From the NCBI RefSeq assembly GCF_023101765.2, contig NC_064237.1, forward strand, positions 6,419,649 through 6,483,648: a stretch of DNA of 64,000 nt. Reading direction: 5' to 3'. How positions within the stretch are numbered: the first letter of the stretch is position 1; each line of letters starts with the position of its first letter. Shown here piece by piece: positions 42,134-54,797 of this stretch. A program made the position numbers and the translations under genes. The notes below the pieces were generated by a model. The model did no database searches. It saw nothing but the letters and a program-made list of their open reading frames with translations, and had not been told where the DNA came from. The stretch comes from Spodoptera frugiperda. Taxonomy: Eukaryota > Arthropoda > Insecta > Lepidoptera > Noctuidae.

Positions 42134-44632
42134 TTCTAAATAATGACAGAGTTCCCATTTAATTTATTTTATTTAGCATGCTATCTACGTTCACTAGAAT
42201 TTTGAGCCAAGTCAAAAGGCGATGGTAAGCACTTAAAAGCAGCAGTTTCCTACTAAATATTGCATGAAGAGCCAGCCAACTTGCAACTTCAACTGATAGT
42301 TACTTCATATTAATTAAGGCACTGTACAAAATATTAAATGCAATTAATTATTTCATGGTCCGATGGCAAAAGTAAATGGTATGGTCATTAAATTGAAATG
42401 TCATATTTTGAGGTCGTGTATATTATGTAGTTTTAGTAATTAATTTAGTATTTATGTAAAGTAAAACAAAAAATGGTAAATAATTATTTGTTCAAAACAA
42501 TCGTCGAAACGCAACCACTTCATAGTAGATATCTCACCTACTCGCATGAAGCGCTTTGCTTCAAGCTTCCTTGTGCGAACTACTAAGGATTGGAATTTTT
42601 TGCAGGGATAACCTGGATGTCTTCAAGACCTGAATATGTTGGTTGCTTATGGGCAGACGTGCTCCATCGTAGGCTGCATCATCGCTTACCACCCGGCGAG
42701 ATAGTGGTCAAACGTAGTGCCATTACATATAAAAAAATAACAAAGAATATTCAAAAATTTTATACAAAACCAACACCAAATTGATGTAGTTAAAGTATTG
42801 GTCTTCAAAAAAGTATTACATGCTCACAATCACCTTCACTAAATGAGACCACAATTTTAAGTAACATTTAACATACAAATATTGGTTGAAACAAACATTG
42901 CTTTCAAATTATCGGATTACCGTCTACTGCAGTATTTGTAATGGCGTATGTAAAAGGAACGCGTCGACATGTTTGTCGAACGAGAGAGCGGAGTAATGAA
43001 AATATTTCATTACTATAGTACCGAATTGTTTGGCTAGCTGACGGCTGACGAGGTAATGTTCTTTGTGCCCTAGTAATTCCATTGCTACTGAAAATGGTAC
43101 ACACTCTGAATTTATTACAATTTGAATAATGCACATTTACAGGATTGCACAGTTGGCGCGACCGTTGGAGAAATGGTTGCGTGCAACGTATCGCAGGTTC
43201 GTGGTCGGTTGTGTAATCCGTAGATTTTTGTTCCGGCTCTTAGCGTCATGTATATGTGAAACTGTAGTGTTGTAAACGCACCCACGACACAGGAGAAAAT
43301 CCTACTATGGACACTTTTTTTTTAAATCAACTATTAAAAATATGCAATAATGCATAGTTCTTATTATGGTCCCTGTCCAATACTCGAAAGTAGACGATTC
43401 ACCTCGAACTGTTACGGATACAAGCCACACATTCTAATTAATTATTAATTACAAAAATTGCAGTTGTCAATATTTTTTACTCTACACTTAGTTTTTATAG
43501 AATATTGATACATAAAGGTAATGTTTCAGTAAATTTTTAGTAGTAGCTAGGAAATACTTATCAAATATTTGTTTCCTCTTCGGGGACTAGCTTAGTGACA
43601 AATTAATTTCGTTCAAACCTGTTGAGCAGTTTCGACGTGAAGCTCAAACATGCGGAAAATAATTCAGCCTGCATTTAATATGAGTTTGACATGAAAAACA
43701 TGAAAAAATCTGTCAGTATATGTGACACGTGGCGTTCTCGAATGGGGAAAATAAGAGAAAAATTTACGAACTATATTTTTTGTCATATTACCTACCATGT
43801 TAGAGTAAAGCTTATGAAAGATGAAAAGATGCACGTTTTAGTCTTTATAATAGTGAAATAAGCTTCATAGACATATTTATTCTGTTATTCTGTAAAAAAA
43901 TATCGAGTGTCTACTTTGTAGCTGTTTTTCTCAGTATACTCATGTTCAAGACAACCCTTTAGTTTTAGCTCATAGAAACTCAAAAGAAAGGAAAATAGTA
44001 CTTATTTTGTGAGAGTATCAGAACGCAGCTCCATTTTAATGTCTCTTAATATATTTCAAGCCCTTTAAATTCACATCTAAGGTATTCCAAATTAAACACG
44101 TCACCTTTTAAGACTTGAAAGACAAAAAAAAATATTAACTTCAAACCTTACAAGTCAAATTTCCACCGATCAAAGTGCTTCTTTAACATTTCTTACTTGT
44201 TACTCTCGATAGAATATAGGTGCTGAATACTAAATAGCTTTGAGGTTTTGTAAGTAATTTAAAGGCTCACCTGAATAAATTAAAGTAAAAGTAAAAGTGA
44301 GACCATTTCGAAAGTACTTTAAAATCCCGTCAAAACCAATCGTAGCTATGTAAACTTGAGAGCTACGTGACTTGTGAATATTTTTTTCAAAAGGTACACA
44401 GAAAGTATTAGGTTTCGTAAAATATTGTAGCTTACATTTTTGCCTAAGACCTAATCATTCGTGAGAAAAGTTATTGGTTTTGGGCAGTACTAAACCATTT
44501 AGAATTTCGATTATGGAAATATACATAGTGAGGTTTACGTGGAACATAATTAAAGTAAAATTATGTACATCACACTAAATTTTAAATGTGAAAATGTACT
44601 CGTTTGGATATTTGCACGTTTGTCCTTTTAAA
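42134..44632. other. Intergenic stretch with repeats, no gene
   Basis: It contains a LINE-like 3' tail (about 42,596-42,735: GTGCTCCATCGTAGGCTGC, ATCATCGCTTACCACC, short A run) and a tRNA-like SINE (43,140-43,318). The short minus-strand frames at 42.9-43.1 kb have no recognisable motif. Confidence 0.45.
43140..43318 (+). repeat. tRNA-derived SINE
   Basis: Head with CACAGTTGGCGCGACC and a degenerate B-box-like CGCAGGTTCGTGGTC; body with GTAAACGCACCCACGACACA and GGAGAAAATCCTA, shared with the copies at 24.2, 47.3 and 63.9 kb. Confidence 0.65.
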
Positions 44633-44829
44633 GGGACAAGCCTGCCACAACCTCCCATACCACTGCAACTCCTGTAAGCCAGGATCTACAGTATAGATAC
44701 AAACATGAAAATACCGGAACACTGAAGTCCGGCGCGTCCCAGGGAAATAAATGACTGTCTTGGATCCCGCAACGAAACAAATTAGAAGATGTTATTAGAG
44801 GAGAAGAAAAAGAAAACGATAGTTTCCAC
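44633..44829 (-). mobile_element. R1-clade LINE 3' UTR fragment
   Basis: Reverse complement of 30,750-30,943: shared CCTCCCATACC, GTAAGCCAGGATCTACAGTA, GTCCGGCGCGTCCCAGGGAA and GGATCCCGCAACGAAACAAA, with few differences. No ORF2 sequence and no clear A tail. Its 5' edge joins directly to a Helitron-like fragment (44,830-44,953). Confidence 0.85.
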
Positions 44830-45593
44830 GTTTGTCCATTGACACTGATACTGAACGGAATTTGATATAATTTGGTATAAAAACAGTACGAACTGACTTT
44901 GGTGATAGGATACTTTTTATCCCACGAAACGAAGCCGCTAACAGAAGGTAGTAGGGCAATATATTAATCCCTTGAAAAAAAACAACGTTTAGGTTACACA
45001 TATAAGCAAATTACAAAGTATTATCCATGGAACTGCCAGATATATTAATCATCAGTTAACACTAAAAATAGAAGAACAGCATTTATCATTGTCCAAAAGA
45101 CTGATTCCTTAATGGTATATTGCTTGCAGTTTTCTAAATTAATTAATTTCCAAGACAGCTGTTTCTCGACAGTTTTATTCTTTGTTGTACTGCTGTTAAA
45201 ATGGAATGGAGTCAGAGGTGGAATGCTACTAATCATTTTGTGTCCTCCTTTGCTGGTAAAAGAAATTTCGTCACGCTAAGAATTTCTTTCTTACGTTGGA
45301 ATTCTTCATATAAATTGTCATTTGAAGCTGAGAGCTGATAATTAGGTTTTTATTTTGCTATGAAAAGAAAAATAAACTATACTTTTATAAAAGTTGTATT
45401 AGTTATATTTTTCATTGCTTTTTACTATTTTGTAAAAACAAAAAGAATTAAAACAATAACATGAACTGAACAAGTAATTACACCATTGCCGATCAACGCA
45501 TCTATCTACGGAGTATAGGAACAGCCCGACATTGTTCAATTACTACTATAAGTACGAAATTGAACAATAGATGGCGCTGTATGTCCGGAATAA

Positions 45594-45786
45594 ATTTATT
45601 TTTTATTTTATTTTTATTTTATTTTTATTTTATTTTTATTTTATTTTTATTTTATTTTTATTTTATTTTTATTTTATTTTTATTTTATTTTTATTTTATT
45701 TTTATTTTATTTTTATTTTATTTTTATTTTATTTTTATTTTATTTTTATTTTATTTTTATTTTATTTTTATTTTATTTTTATTTTA

Positions 45787-45817
<31 letters not shown>

Positions 45818-46095
45818 TTTATTTTTATTTTATTTTTATTTTATTTTTTATTTTATTTTTATTTTATTTTTATTTTATTTTATTTTTATTTTATTTTTAT
45901 TTTATTTTTATTTTATTTTTATTTTATTTTTATTTTATTTTTATTTTTATTTTATTTTTATTTTTATTTTTATTTTATTTTATTTTATTTTATTTTTATT
46001 TTATTTTTATTTTTATTTTTTTTTATTTTATTTTTATTTTTATTAATAATTTTATTTTTTTTTTATTTTATTTTTATTTTATTTTTATTTAATTT
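45594..46095. repeat. 11-bp AT satellite (ATTTTATTTTT)n
   Basis: About 500 bp made almost only of T4A and T5A blocks alternating with an 11-bp period, with shorter variants toward the right end. It lies next to the matching AT-rich point of a family 1 Helitron. The two long plus-strand frames over it (Phe/Tyr/Ile/Leu only) are translations of the satellite, not genes. Confidence 0.9.
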
Positions 46096-46099
46096 TTTG

Positions 46100-46536
46100 A
46101 TTTTTGAAATGAAAATATATCTATGTCCTTTCTAAGGTTCTAAACTATATCTGTACCAAATTTCAACCAAATCCGTCAAATAGTTGCGGAGATTAATGGT
46201 ATAAGCATAGAATGTTCGACGTGATTCTTTAATTTGACACTTTTTTATTTATGAACCGATTGACATGAAACAAACACTAAATGTAAATTTAAGCATCCCA
46301 CAATATATTCGTGAAAACCGCTCCAACTCGGATCAGCCGTTTCTGAGATTAGCGCGCACAGACGAACAGACAAACAGACAAACAGACAAACAGACAAACA
46401 GACAAACAGACAAAAAAAAAGTTAATTACATTTTTGGGTTCGACATCGACATAACAATAACCCCTGCTATTTTTTTTATTTTTATTTTCAATGTACAGAC
46501 AGCACTTTTCTACGATTTTATTATATGTATAGAAGA
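46100..46536 (-). mobile_element. Helitron-like element (family 1), 5' part
   Basis: Minus-strand copy starting TCTTCTATACATATAATAAA at 46,536 after an A. It matches the first ~430 bp of the element at 39,769, including the (AACAGAC)n tract at 46,360-46,412, and then passes into the satellite. The 3' part is missing. Confidence 0.8.
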
Positions 46537-46649
46537 TGAAAAGAAAAAAAAGTATACTTTTATATATAGGCTTATTTACAAAGTAACACATAGATTTTCC
46601 TGCATTTCTTATTTGACTACTTTGAGATTAAACACAAAAAGCAAATTAG

Positions 46650-46875
46650 AAGTCCAACTACCTAGCAGGTTCCCGAGGCTCCGGCTCAAAGAGCAAGAGT
46701 AGGAGTGAGGTGATTTTGAAGTCCTTGACTGCCAAAAGAAAACTGTTGAAGGCAAATCCTCCGCTAACGTCGGTCACCGGTGACCACCACGGCGTGTTAA
46801 TCAGTAAGAATCTGACACTCCCTCTCTTCACACATCAGGCGGGAGAAGTCGTTAAAGATTTTTAGAGATTTTAGC
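46650..46875 (+). repeat. SINE ('CTGACACTCCCTCTC' family), copy 2
   Basis: CCTAGCAGGTTCCCGAGGCT, TCAGTAAGAATCTGACACTC and GGCGGGAGAAGTCG match the copies at 18.2 and 63.4 kb. The middle carries about 60 extra bases around CGGTCACCGGTGACC. Confidence 0.6.
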
Positions 46876-47289
46876 TTCGCAAAAAATAGAGGGCAAAATT
46901 TATTTTAAAGGCCAGACAAAACAAAATGAAGTGAGAGAAGAGTACTAAACTAATATCAAACTATAGTAAGTAGACAATAAATCTACTTCAATGTCTTAAA
47001 TCTAATTCGGATTACAATTTTATACAAAGTTATCACTTAAACCCTTAACTACGTAGTTCTTAACATTTATACTGTTACGAAACTTTTTAATACCATCAGA
47101 TTATTTAAAAGTTGTGACATCTTTAAAGTAAGGCATTTTAATGTAACAAAGTAAATAGTTTCTTGATACAGCTTTACGGAGCATCTAATTAAACCTTTCT
47201 TTTGCACTTTCAGACAGATTCATTCATTCTGTAAAATGTGGAGTATAGATTACAAAGGGATTCTTTTTTCTCTATTAAAAAGACGTTGG

Positions 47290-47465
47290 TCCACACTAGA
47301 ATTTTCTCCTGGATCGTGGAAACGTTTACAAACATACAATTTCACTTAGACATGACACCACAATAAATCTGTAGATCAAAGAAAGAGTTGTTCCGTGCAG
47401 GAATCAAACCTATGACACTTTGCGCGACAGCCGGCTGCCCAGCTACCGCGCCAACTGTGCAGTCA
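47290..47465 (-). repeat. tRNA-derived SINE, inverted
   Basis: Reverse of the 24.2/43.1-kb SINE: AGAATTTTCTCCTGGATCG, GTTTACAAACATACAATTTC and, at the head, GCAGGAATCAAACCTATGAC with GCCCAGCTACCGCGCC. Confidence 0.65.
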
Positions 47466-47667
47466 ATTTCTTTTAAATCCGTATATTTACGTACCTACTT
47501 AAGTACGTAGTAAGTATTTTCAATGAGCCTTATAACTTACGTTTGAGAATCCGTCAAGGGCTCTATTTCAAGAGGTTTGTGGTTTGTTACCTGCTAGGCG
47601 TGGGGACTACAGTTCCTAGAAAGATCAGACAGGATCGAGATGCTCGGCGTGTAATATTTTGTAATGA

Positions 47668-47880
47668 CTAGCCTTTACCAGCGGTTTCGTCCACATTCTC
47701 GTGGGATAAAAAGTATCCTATCACCCAAGTTAGTTCATACCTTATCTGTATACCATATTTCATCAATATCCGTAAAGTTTATAATATCAATATCATGTTT
47801 GTCCGTCAATAACGCTGACACTAGTCAGCGTGATTGACGGACAAACATGCAAACAAACAAAATTTCACATTTATTAGATT
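47668..47880 (-). mobile_element. Helitron-like fragment with an internal hairpin
   Basis: The minus strand ends in CTAG at 47,668, preceded by a hairpin-like AAACCGCTGG. It contains ATCCTATCACCCAAGTTAGT, similar to 44.9 kb. The near-perfect palindrome 47,795-47,848 lies inside. Confidence 0.45.
47795..47848. repeat. 25-bp inverted repeat, 4-base loop
   Basis: ATGTTTGTCCGTCAATAACG... and its complement, one mismatch, loop ACTA. It could form a stem-loop. Confidence 0.85.
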
Positions 47881-48562
47881 AGTGAATTGTGATTGTGATT
47901 ATTATCTCGAATAAATCCAACTAATTATTGCAAAATAATACACATTTACCTAACTTTGTTCTTCTATAACTTCTGTCTATAATAACTTTGACAAAATCTA
48001 ATAATAGCTATGATTTAGACATGATAACAATAGCTGGCCAAGTTTTGGTAACTGAATATTAAGATCGACTAGTGCCTTTCTAATCACGTCTTGGTTATTA
48101 CGTCATTTCCTAATCCCTTGAGTTATATTGGCAGGGACTAGAATTTAGATCTTTGTGGAGTCGTTGTGTGTTGGGTATTGGATCGTTCATTTTGAGAGAG
48201 GAAAATAAAGGTGAGTGTTCACTCCTTATTCTGCATTTGTTCAACCGTACCTATTTACGACTGTGATGAGGATTACTTTTTCGACACGTTAAGTTAGTTT
48301 TTATTTCTCTTTAATTTATTTTAAAAATGGTATTTTTAATATCTTATGTTTAATTAATATGGTTTAATATATTGCACTACTTACATTTGGCTGACAGTAA
48401 TGAGTCAATGTTTATGTGGTGATAGCTTTTTGTGGAGTAGAAGATGAGCAGATGGGTCAGCTAAAGTCAGAAAATAAGATTTAGATTCAGCTGTTTCATT
48501 CTTGATTATGTTGCCATGATCGTCGTCTCAATGAGAATTGATTTTATCGTTACTTCATTTTG

Positions 48563-48870
48563 AGTGTGCTTTTCCACCACAGCTGTGCTATGCTACGTTG
48601 ATGTGGATGCGTTTGGCTTCCACCGACCATATTCATTGGTACACATAGCTTAGCACTGGTGGAAACGGACTCAGGTCAGCTATGTTTTTATATGAAAAGA
48701 TGTATACTACTGATGCGTGCTATGGATGGTTTCCATACTATCGATACATCGCATACTGGGCATCTTCCTCACACACCTACATAGCTTAGTATCAGCAGAA
48801 ACTATCACACAGTTTCACAGCTTAGCTATTACATCTTCGTAGCATAGCTACATAAATGCAGAAGCACCCT
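48563..48870 (+). mobile_element. MITE with AGGGTGCTT-type ends, copy 2
   Basis: About 308 bp from AGTGTGCTTTTCCACCAC to GCAGAAGCACCCT, imperfect terminal inverted repeats. The interior repeats GTGCTATGCTACGTTG and CATAGCTTAGTATCAG, shared with 54.5 kb. No coding capacity. Confidence 0.65.
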
Positions 48871-50635
48871 AATTCATTCATAACATGTCAACTAAGTGGA
48901 TACGTCGATTAAACCTCTTCACGTATTAGGACAATATTGTACAGTATTATTTCGTCTGCTCACTCAGGCTTAAGACCAAAGCTACGTAACTTGAGACAAG
49001 TACTACAATCGCAAGATTACCTGCAGCCAACAGGGAAACGCTTATTGCCAATCGGGCACGTTTCCAAATTCCACCGTGCAGTCTGGAATTTCTTGAGAAA
49101 GGTATAGGAACCAGCTGGTACATTTTTACTGATTTTTTTTAATTACTAGCAATGTGACGTAACTTAATTATATTACATACAAAGTTCTTACTTTTGTGTA
49201 TAAATAATTTAACCACAAACTCTTATGTTTATTTATTCTACATTTATAAGAAATCTTTGACGGCAATAACACAATCTTTGTAGGCCTTTTATTATTCTAA
49301 AAAAGTGTTTATCATGGTGCACAACTACGTATGACGACATTAAAGAGTGACAAAACCGCTGCAGTGTATTCGTCAACGTATTATGACGTCATCAAATGAG
49401 TAACCTTAGTCCTGAGACCCGCTACATTTCAAGCGATGAATTGCGCATCTATTGCGGCCTCCCTAAACTAGGTTGAATTTATTGTCAAATACAACGTAGG
49501 TTTATTATATTTAGCAACCGTGGCACACTTTTAATTATTATTTAAATCAACACCATTTATCACAATACTTGTTTATTTTTTCAAGTTAAAAAAACAAAAA
49601 CTCACCCTCGTTTTGAACACTGCATAATCAACATAATTAATTAATCTGAACGCAATAGACCGAGAGAGGAGAAAAAAATATTTTTCTGTGTTACAAAAAT
49701 CCCGAAAATAAGCGAATATTTGGGTATATTGGACCCCATTCATTAGTGTGTGTGTGTCAATACATAATGTAAATATGTTTTCTCGTTCCATTTAAGGTAA
49801 AAGCTTTTCCTAATATTCGTTGCCTGGCAAACATGTTATTGCCTGGCAGGTAGGTAAATGTTTTGCCATCGCTCATGCGGCCTGCATGTAAACGATCCTT
49901 GCGGCATATTGGCAAAATACATTAGCTATCTGATATATGAGCGTGTCAAACACAAACATGTATTAAAGTATTACATTTTAAACATGGTCGTGTTTGTATT
50001 AGGAAGTGTATTTTGGTGTTTTGGAGAAAGAACGGAATTATTACGGCAGAATAAATAAGAGGGGACGAGGGGAGAAAACAAAACATCCTGTTTTTCCTTA
50101 AATTAGTTAAAGTCAAAATTATTTATTGCAAATAGAACGGTAGGCACTTTTGAACATCAAGGCAATATGAAAAACAATAGATGCTAGATGCCTGTCTGTC
50201 AGCCAGGCGTCTAGTGAAAATATTTGCGTTGCGTTCCAAAGTGTAAACTCCCATGGAGAAGAAAGAGCAAGAAACTCCATAGGTTACACTTTTTTAATCA
50301 GGTTAGTGCTTTCATGTAAACTTATTTACACTGGAGCAACATAAACAATTACTAAATTACTACTTAAATTTTATTTAGAAACTCATTCATTATCTATGCA
50401 TAAAAAAGAATTATCTCTAAGAAAAATAGGCTCGACATTAAACAAAGAATAATAACTTTACAGATAAACTGTGGGTGTAACTACCTAACTACCCGTGAAT
50501 CAAGGAAAAACATGTGATACTGTATATTATCTATGATATGAACAGATGATTGACATGTCAAAGGAAACCCTGACCATTGTATGAAATGGTTTTTGTGACT
50601 ATCGAGCCAGTTATTATTTCTTTATCCTTAACTTA

Positions 50636-50750
50636 TGTCCGGCAACGCACTTTTGACTTCTCTGTTGTTGGTGGTATCTATGGGCGGCGCTGATCGCTTA
50701 CCATCAGGTGATCAGTACGTTCGTTTGCCCCCTATTGCATAAAAAAATGT
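50636..50750 (+). mobile_element. LINE 3' tail (lepidopteran CR1-like)
   Basis: CCGGCAACGCACTTTTGACT, ATGGGCGGCGCTGATCGC and TTACCATCAGGTGATCAGTA, then a short A run. The 60.5-kb copy has the same order. The clade is from memory and not certain. Confidence 0.5.
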
Positions 50751-50865
50751 AGTAGCTGCATCCACCAATAATCTCTTTGATCAAGTACCTAGATAAGGTA
50801 CAACCTTTTTAAAAAAATACGAAATTCTAGTAATTTTTTCTACTGCCAAGAGCAAAACGACTGAG

Positions 50866-50915
50866 AAGAAGAAATATACCCACGACACAGGAGAACATCC
50901 TAGAGTGGGCCAACG
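50866..50915 (+). repeat. SINE tail fragment
   Basis: ACCCACGACACAGGAGAACA followed by TCCTAGAGTGGGCC, the 3' end of the tRNA-derived SINE at 24.2 and 43.1 kb. Confidence 0.5.
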
Positions 50916-51869
50916 TTTTATAATAAAAAAAACCATAATAATAATAATAATATATGTATCCCTAAACCAGTTCCAATATTAAAAGCATATTGACTATTCT
51001 AAAAGAAATTCTCAAAATAAACAGTCTCGAATTTCATCGTAATGAAAAATTCATATCCTAACAAAACATCTAGTGGTACAAATACATCGCAAACAGAAAT
51101 ATATTTGACGTGTTCACTGGAAACGTTCTTATCTGTCCATGGAATCCAATCTGCGGGTGTGTACTGAGATTGGAAAGATTGGAATCGTGTAAACAAATTG
51201 AAACGAATGTACACATACAAAACGTGGCCCCGGTCCTACACGGCTAAATGGCTCGATACAACAAGACAAAAGTAACCGATACGATACTATTTGAACTCTT
51301 TCTCTGCAAACCTTTTTCTTTGCACGGAAAGTTTCCTTTTACTTACCTAAAGCGTGAAGTTTACTTAACGTTTGTTAGTATCTAAGGCTTTTTTTTTCTA
51401 GTCTTGTTTCGTAATTAGTACTTGAATTCTAATGAAGGTCTTGTAACAAGAACTTTTTTAAGCCCAATAAAATATTCTTCATACTTAACATACACTTTAA
51501 TTAATACGTTTATAATTTTTTATTCGTTTAGCAACCATTCCAACCTAAATCAGGTCAAACTCTCAACTTGTTTTTAGTTTTCTGTCTTCATAATTTCAAT
51601 CTTATTGACGACACGAATGAACGACTCAAATGATTAGTAAAAGGCAATTTCTTTATGAATTCTCCAGTAAAAAGTATTCAAAATATAAGATTTTTAGTCG
51701 AATAAAGACTTTTACAAAAGCAGCCATGAGCGAAAAGAGTTCTTAGCGAACTATTTTCCTGGCTAGTGAGTTTTGTAGAGTAATGTTAAACAGACCGTAC
51801 AAAATTCAGACAAGATGTAAATAAATTTAATATTTGAAATGACTATTACTCTTGGTTTCTTGAAAAATT

Positions 51870-52030
51870 TCTCAGTAGTAGCACGGAGTCTGGTATTGTG
51901 TCCAGTAGTCCAGAATTGTGTCCAATATATGGCAATAGACTCACCCCCTATTACACGGGACTTATAACACAAATGGTGAAAAGTGATGAGCACCTTTGCC
52001 CCTTCGGGGATAAAAGACGTGACGCTGCGT
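51870..52030 (+). repeat. Dispersed repeat, copy 2 ('CCATTTGTGTTATA' family)
   Basis: AGTAGCACGGAGTCTGG, CCAATATATGGCAATAGACT, ACGGGACTTATAACACAAAT and CCCCTTCGGGGATAAA, the reverse of 15.8-16.0 kb. Confidence 0.65.
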
Positions 52031-52294
52031 TGCTTTTTATTACTCTTGATTTAGCAAAATACATTACCTTCATCTTCAGTCTATTAAATCATGGGCTTCT
52101 TTAATAGCACGCCATTGAGCTCGAACTTCTGTTCTCTGCATTCAGTCACTCCATCTATAGCTGGTGGTCGCTCTGTAGTTCGTTTGCCTAGACGTGATTT
52201 CCACTCCGCAACATTCATATAGTCATATCATTCCTCACGTATTATTATATATCATCTTTCATTTATTGAAAACTGAATTATGAACTAATTGTAA

Positions 52295-52434
52295 CCTTAG
52301 TATGAGTTTGCTTTACGTTTAAAGTAATCGAAACTAGAGCGCGTCCGGCGCTCTGATTGATTGGTTTATTTGTGCCGGCCAATAAGAGCGTCGAACGCGC
52401 TCTCGTATAAACGTAAAGGAAAGTCATATTAAGG
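52295..52434. mobile_element. Inverted-repeat MITE, copy 1
   Basis: About 140 bp, palindromic overall: CCTTAGTATGAGTTTGCTTT...GGAAAGTCATATTAAGG, with GCGCGTCCGGCGCTCTGATT facing AATAAGAGCGTCGAACGCGC. A relative lies at 61,965-62,114. GC-rich core, no ORF. Confidence 0.7.
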
Positions 52435-53247
52435 ATACTGTATTACAATGAAGAGAGCATGAACTGTGTAAACTAATAAAAGTAAGCAAGTAATGAAAAA
52501 CAGCAAGATTTCGCTACAGTATTAAAATCACTTTTCGTGTCCGCGACAGGCTATTCACTCGTTCAAAAAAAGGGTTGGTAGCCACTCGTATAAAAATCAT
52601 AAAACTCACATTTTTGCTACAGACCATCCCAGTCACGTATTTCAACGAGATCACGTTCGCGTTCGTCTTTTGTTTTTTTTTTTTTTTTTGTGATGACCTA
52701 ATCTGTTAGTTTTGTTGCGTTTACCCTGTAACACATGCACTTGAAAAATTGTTATGTTTGCATCCATGTGTTGCATAAATTATTTTAAATGATAAAAATT
52801 GTGAATAGCTCGTTTTTTTTAATAACTGAAAAGCATCGCACGATGAATTGAATAATTAACTACCTAATTCCAAAGCGTTCAGCGTGTGATCTATTTTATT
52901 ATTCAATTATGTAATAGTAAACTGTATTCCCGAAGGAAATAAACCGTCGTTTCAAAAATAAACTTTATATATTTAAAAGAGTTTTCCATCTTACTCTTTC
53001 CCGTAGCAGCTTCTCAAGCAGAAACCAATAAAAACTACATAAAGACACAATAGAATCGCGTTTGTTGGGACCAGGTATTAGAAAACCCCATTTCCTTCGC
53101 TCGCCTTTCATAACGCGATCAGAATTCTTACAAGTTTGATATCGAAAAAAGAACAAGTTGTTAGAAAATTCAACCCTTTTTTGGACCCAATTAGTATTTT
53201 ATAAATCGTTCAAAAGGAGCTATTGAGACTTGTTTTTTTTCTTTCAG

Positions 53248-53400
53248 TAGTGATGAGAATATTGATGTTTGTTCGGATCGTCGTGGACGAGGTAAAGCAA
53301 ATACCGTGTTTACCGAAGGTGCTAGAGTTTGCCGAGAGATCAGTCTTACGACCGTCGACCTAAAGAGCCCTCCGACCTTTCCGAGAGCTTTCTTTACACG
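53248..53400 (+). CDS. Candidate internal exon of an unrecognised gene
   Basis: A strong acceptor (CTTGTTTTTTTTCTTTCAG) and donor CACG|GTATGT bound 153 bp, phase 2 at both ends. The open frame reads SDENIDVCSDRRGRGKANTV, then FTEGARVCREI, then DLKSPPTFPRAFF. It is more GC-rich than its surroundings. Its two trailing bases complete a codon with the exon at 62,534. I do not recognise the protein. It could be part of an untranslated RNA; no start exon was found. Confidence 0.35.
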
Positions 53401-54530
53401 GTATGTTTGGCCGGCACGAATAATTACAAATCATTTCAAAGGCTTTTCGTATAAGACGAGTGAAATTGGTTTGTAAGCGAATGGTGGATGGTTTTGACAC
53501 GAAATTATTTTGTTTTAGGTGTTTGAATATATGAAGTGGAGTGGTTTTGTTTTCTTATAGAGAGTTTTATATTCTCCATTATTTATAAGTGATAAAATTT
53601 TCATACTTACTCACAGGAAAACCTTTTTTTTGTTTTTAGTTACTACTATCAGCAACAACGTTATCTCTATGGATTCCAGCATCGAAGTTTTCTATTTTAT
53701 TTCTGACACAACGCTAAATATCTACTTTCTTCAATATTGCTATGCCTATATCGTATCTATTACTTATAACAAGTGAAAAACTTACTGCCGCACTCAGAAT
53801 TATTAAAACTTCCAATTCCTAATGATTGATTTAAGTAACCATTAAATGACTCTGAATACGGCGACTACACTTTATCCCTAAATTACTGACTAAAACTTCG
53901 TATCATGCATACATACATAACATCACGCCTGTCTCCCAAGGGGGTAAGCAGAGACAATGGACCGCCAATTGCTACGAATCTTACATACCTGAAACTTCGT
54001 ATCCTTTTGTCCTTTACTCTTAATCAATAAAACAAAGTATTAATTGCAACTACATATTATTTTAATCACAACAAGTATAATTATCATCACGTAGTAGACT
54101 GGTAACCTTGCCTAAGGTAATAATACAAGTATAGCAGTAAGTATATAAGTATAACATCGATCATTCCATTCCCGAACAACTCCTAAACATATATTCGAAG
54201 CAGGAAAGGTCAAACAATAATGATAACCACAAAGTAACCTGCGAGTATATTCACCAAAAAAAAAAACAAGAAAGGAAATAATAACATAATGAGTATTTCT
54301 TTCACACAAACAAACGTTAACGATGATGACCCACGCACTAATTACAACACACGCTAATAGATACAGCCCATATTTTTTTTACGTTTTCCTACATTTTAAA
54401 TGGTTTATTGAAATACTGTAAAAGTAATCGCATTGTATTCTATTTAATGGAAGGTGTAATATTGTATTATTTGTATTATAATATGTAATGAAAGGTGTAA
54501 TTATGTGTAGTAGAATATTTGGCTATAATC

Positions 54531-54797
54531 TTGCATTTCTACTAGAAGTGTGCTATGCTACGTTGCTGTGGATGCGTTTGGCTTCTACCAATCATATTCA
54601 TTGGCACACACACAGCCCTGGTGGAAACTGACTCAGCTAAGCTATTCTTTTTATATGGCACAAGATAGCACTGGTGGATGTACGGATGGCTTAGGGACTA
54701 TTGATACATCGCATACTTGAACTGCGTAGTGCGTATCTTTCTCGTACAGCTACATAGCTTAGTATCAGTGGAAACGGTCACATAGTTTCAAGCACCA
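54531..54797 (+). mobile_element. MITE with AGGGTGCTT-type ends, copy 3
   Basis: GTGTGCTATGCTACGTTGCT, GTGGATGCGTTTGGCTTCTA and ACATAGCTTAGTATCAGTGG follow the same order as 48.56-48.87 kb. The outer ends are degraded. Confidence 0.6.

Noticed and set aside
45560..46135. Two long overlapping plus-strand frames made only of Phe, Tyr, Ile and Leu
   Set aside because: They translate the 11-bp AT satellite; any frame of such a repeat without stops looks open.
49018..49100. GC-richer patch between an AG and a GTATAG, open in two plus frames and two minus frames
   Set aside because: Being open in several frames on both strands gives no way to choose; the acceptor is weak and the phase does not fit the 53,248 exon.
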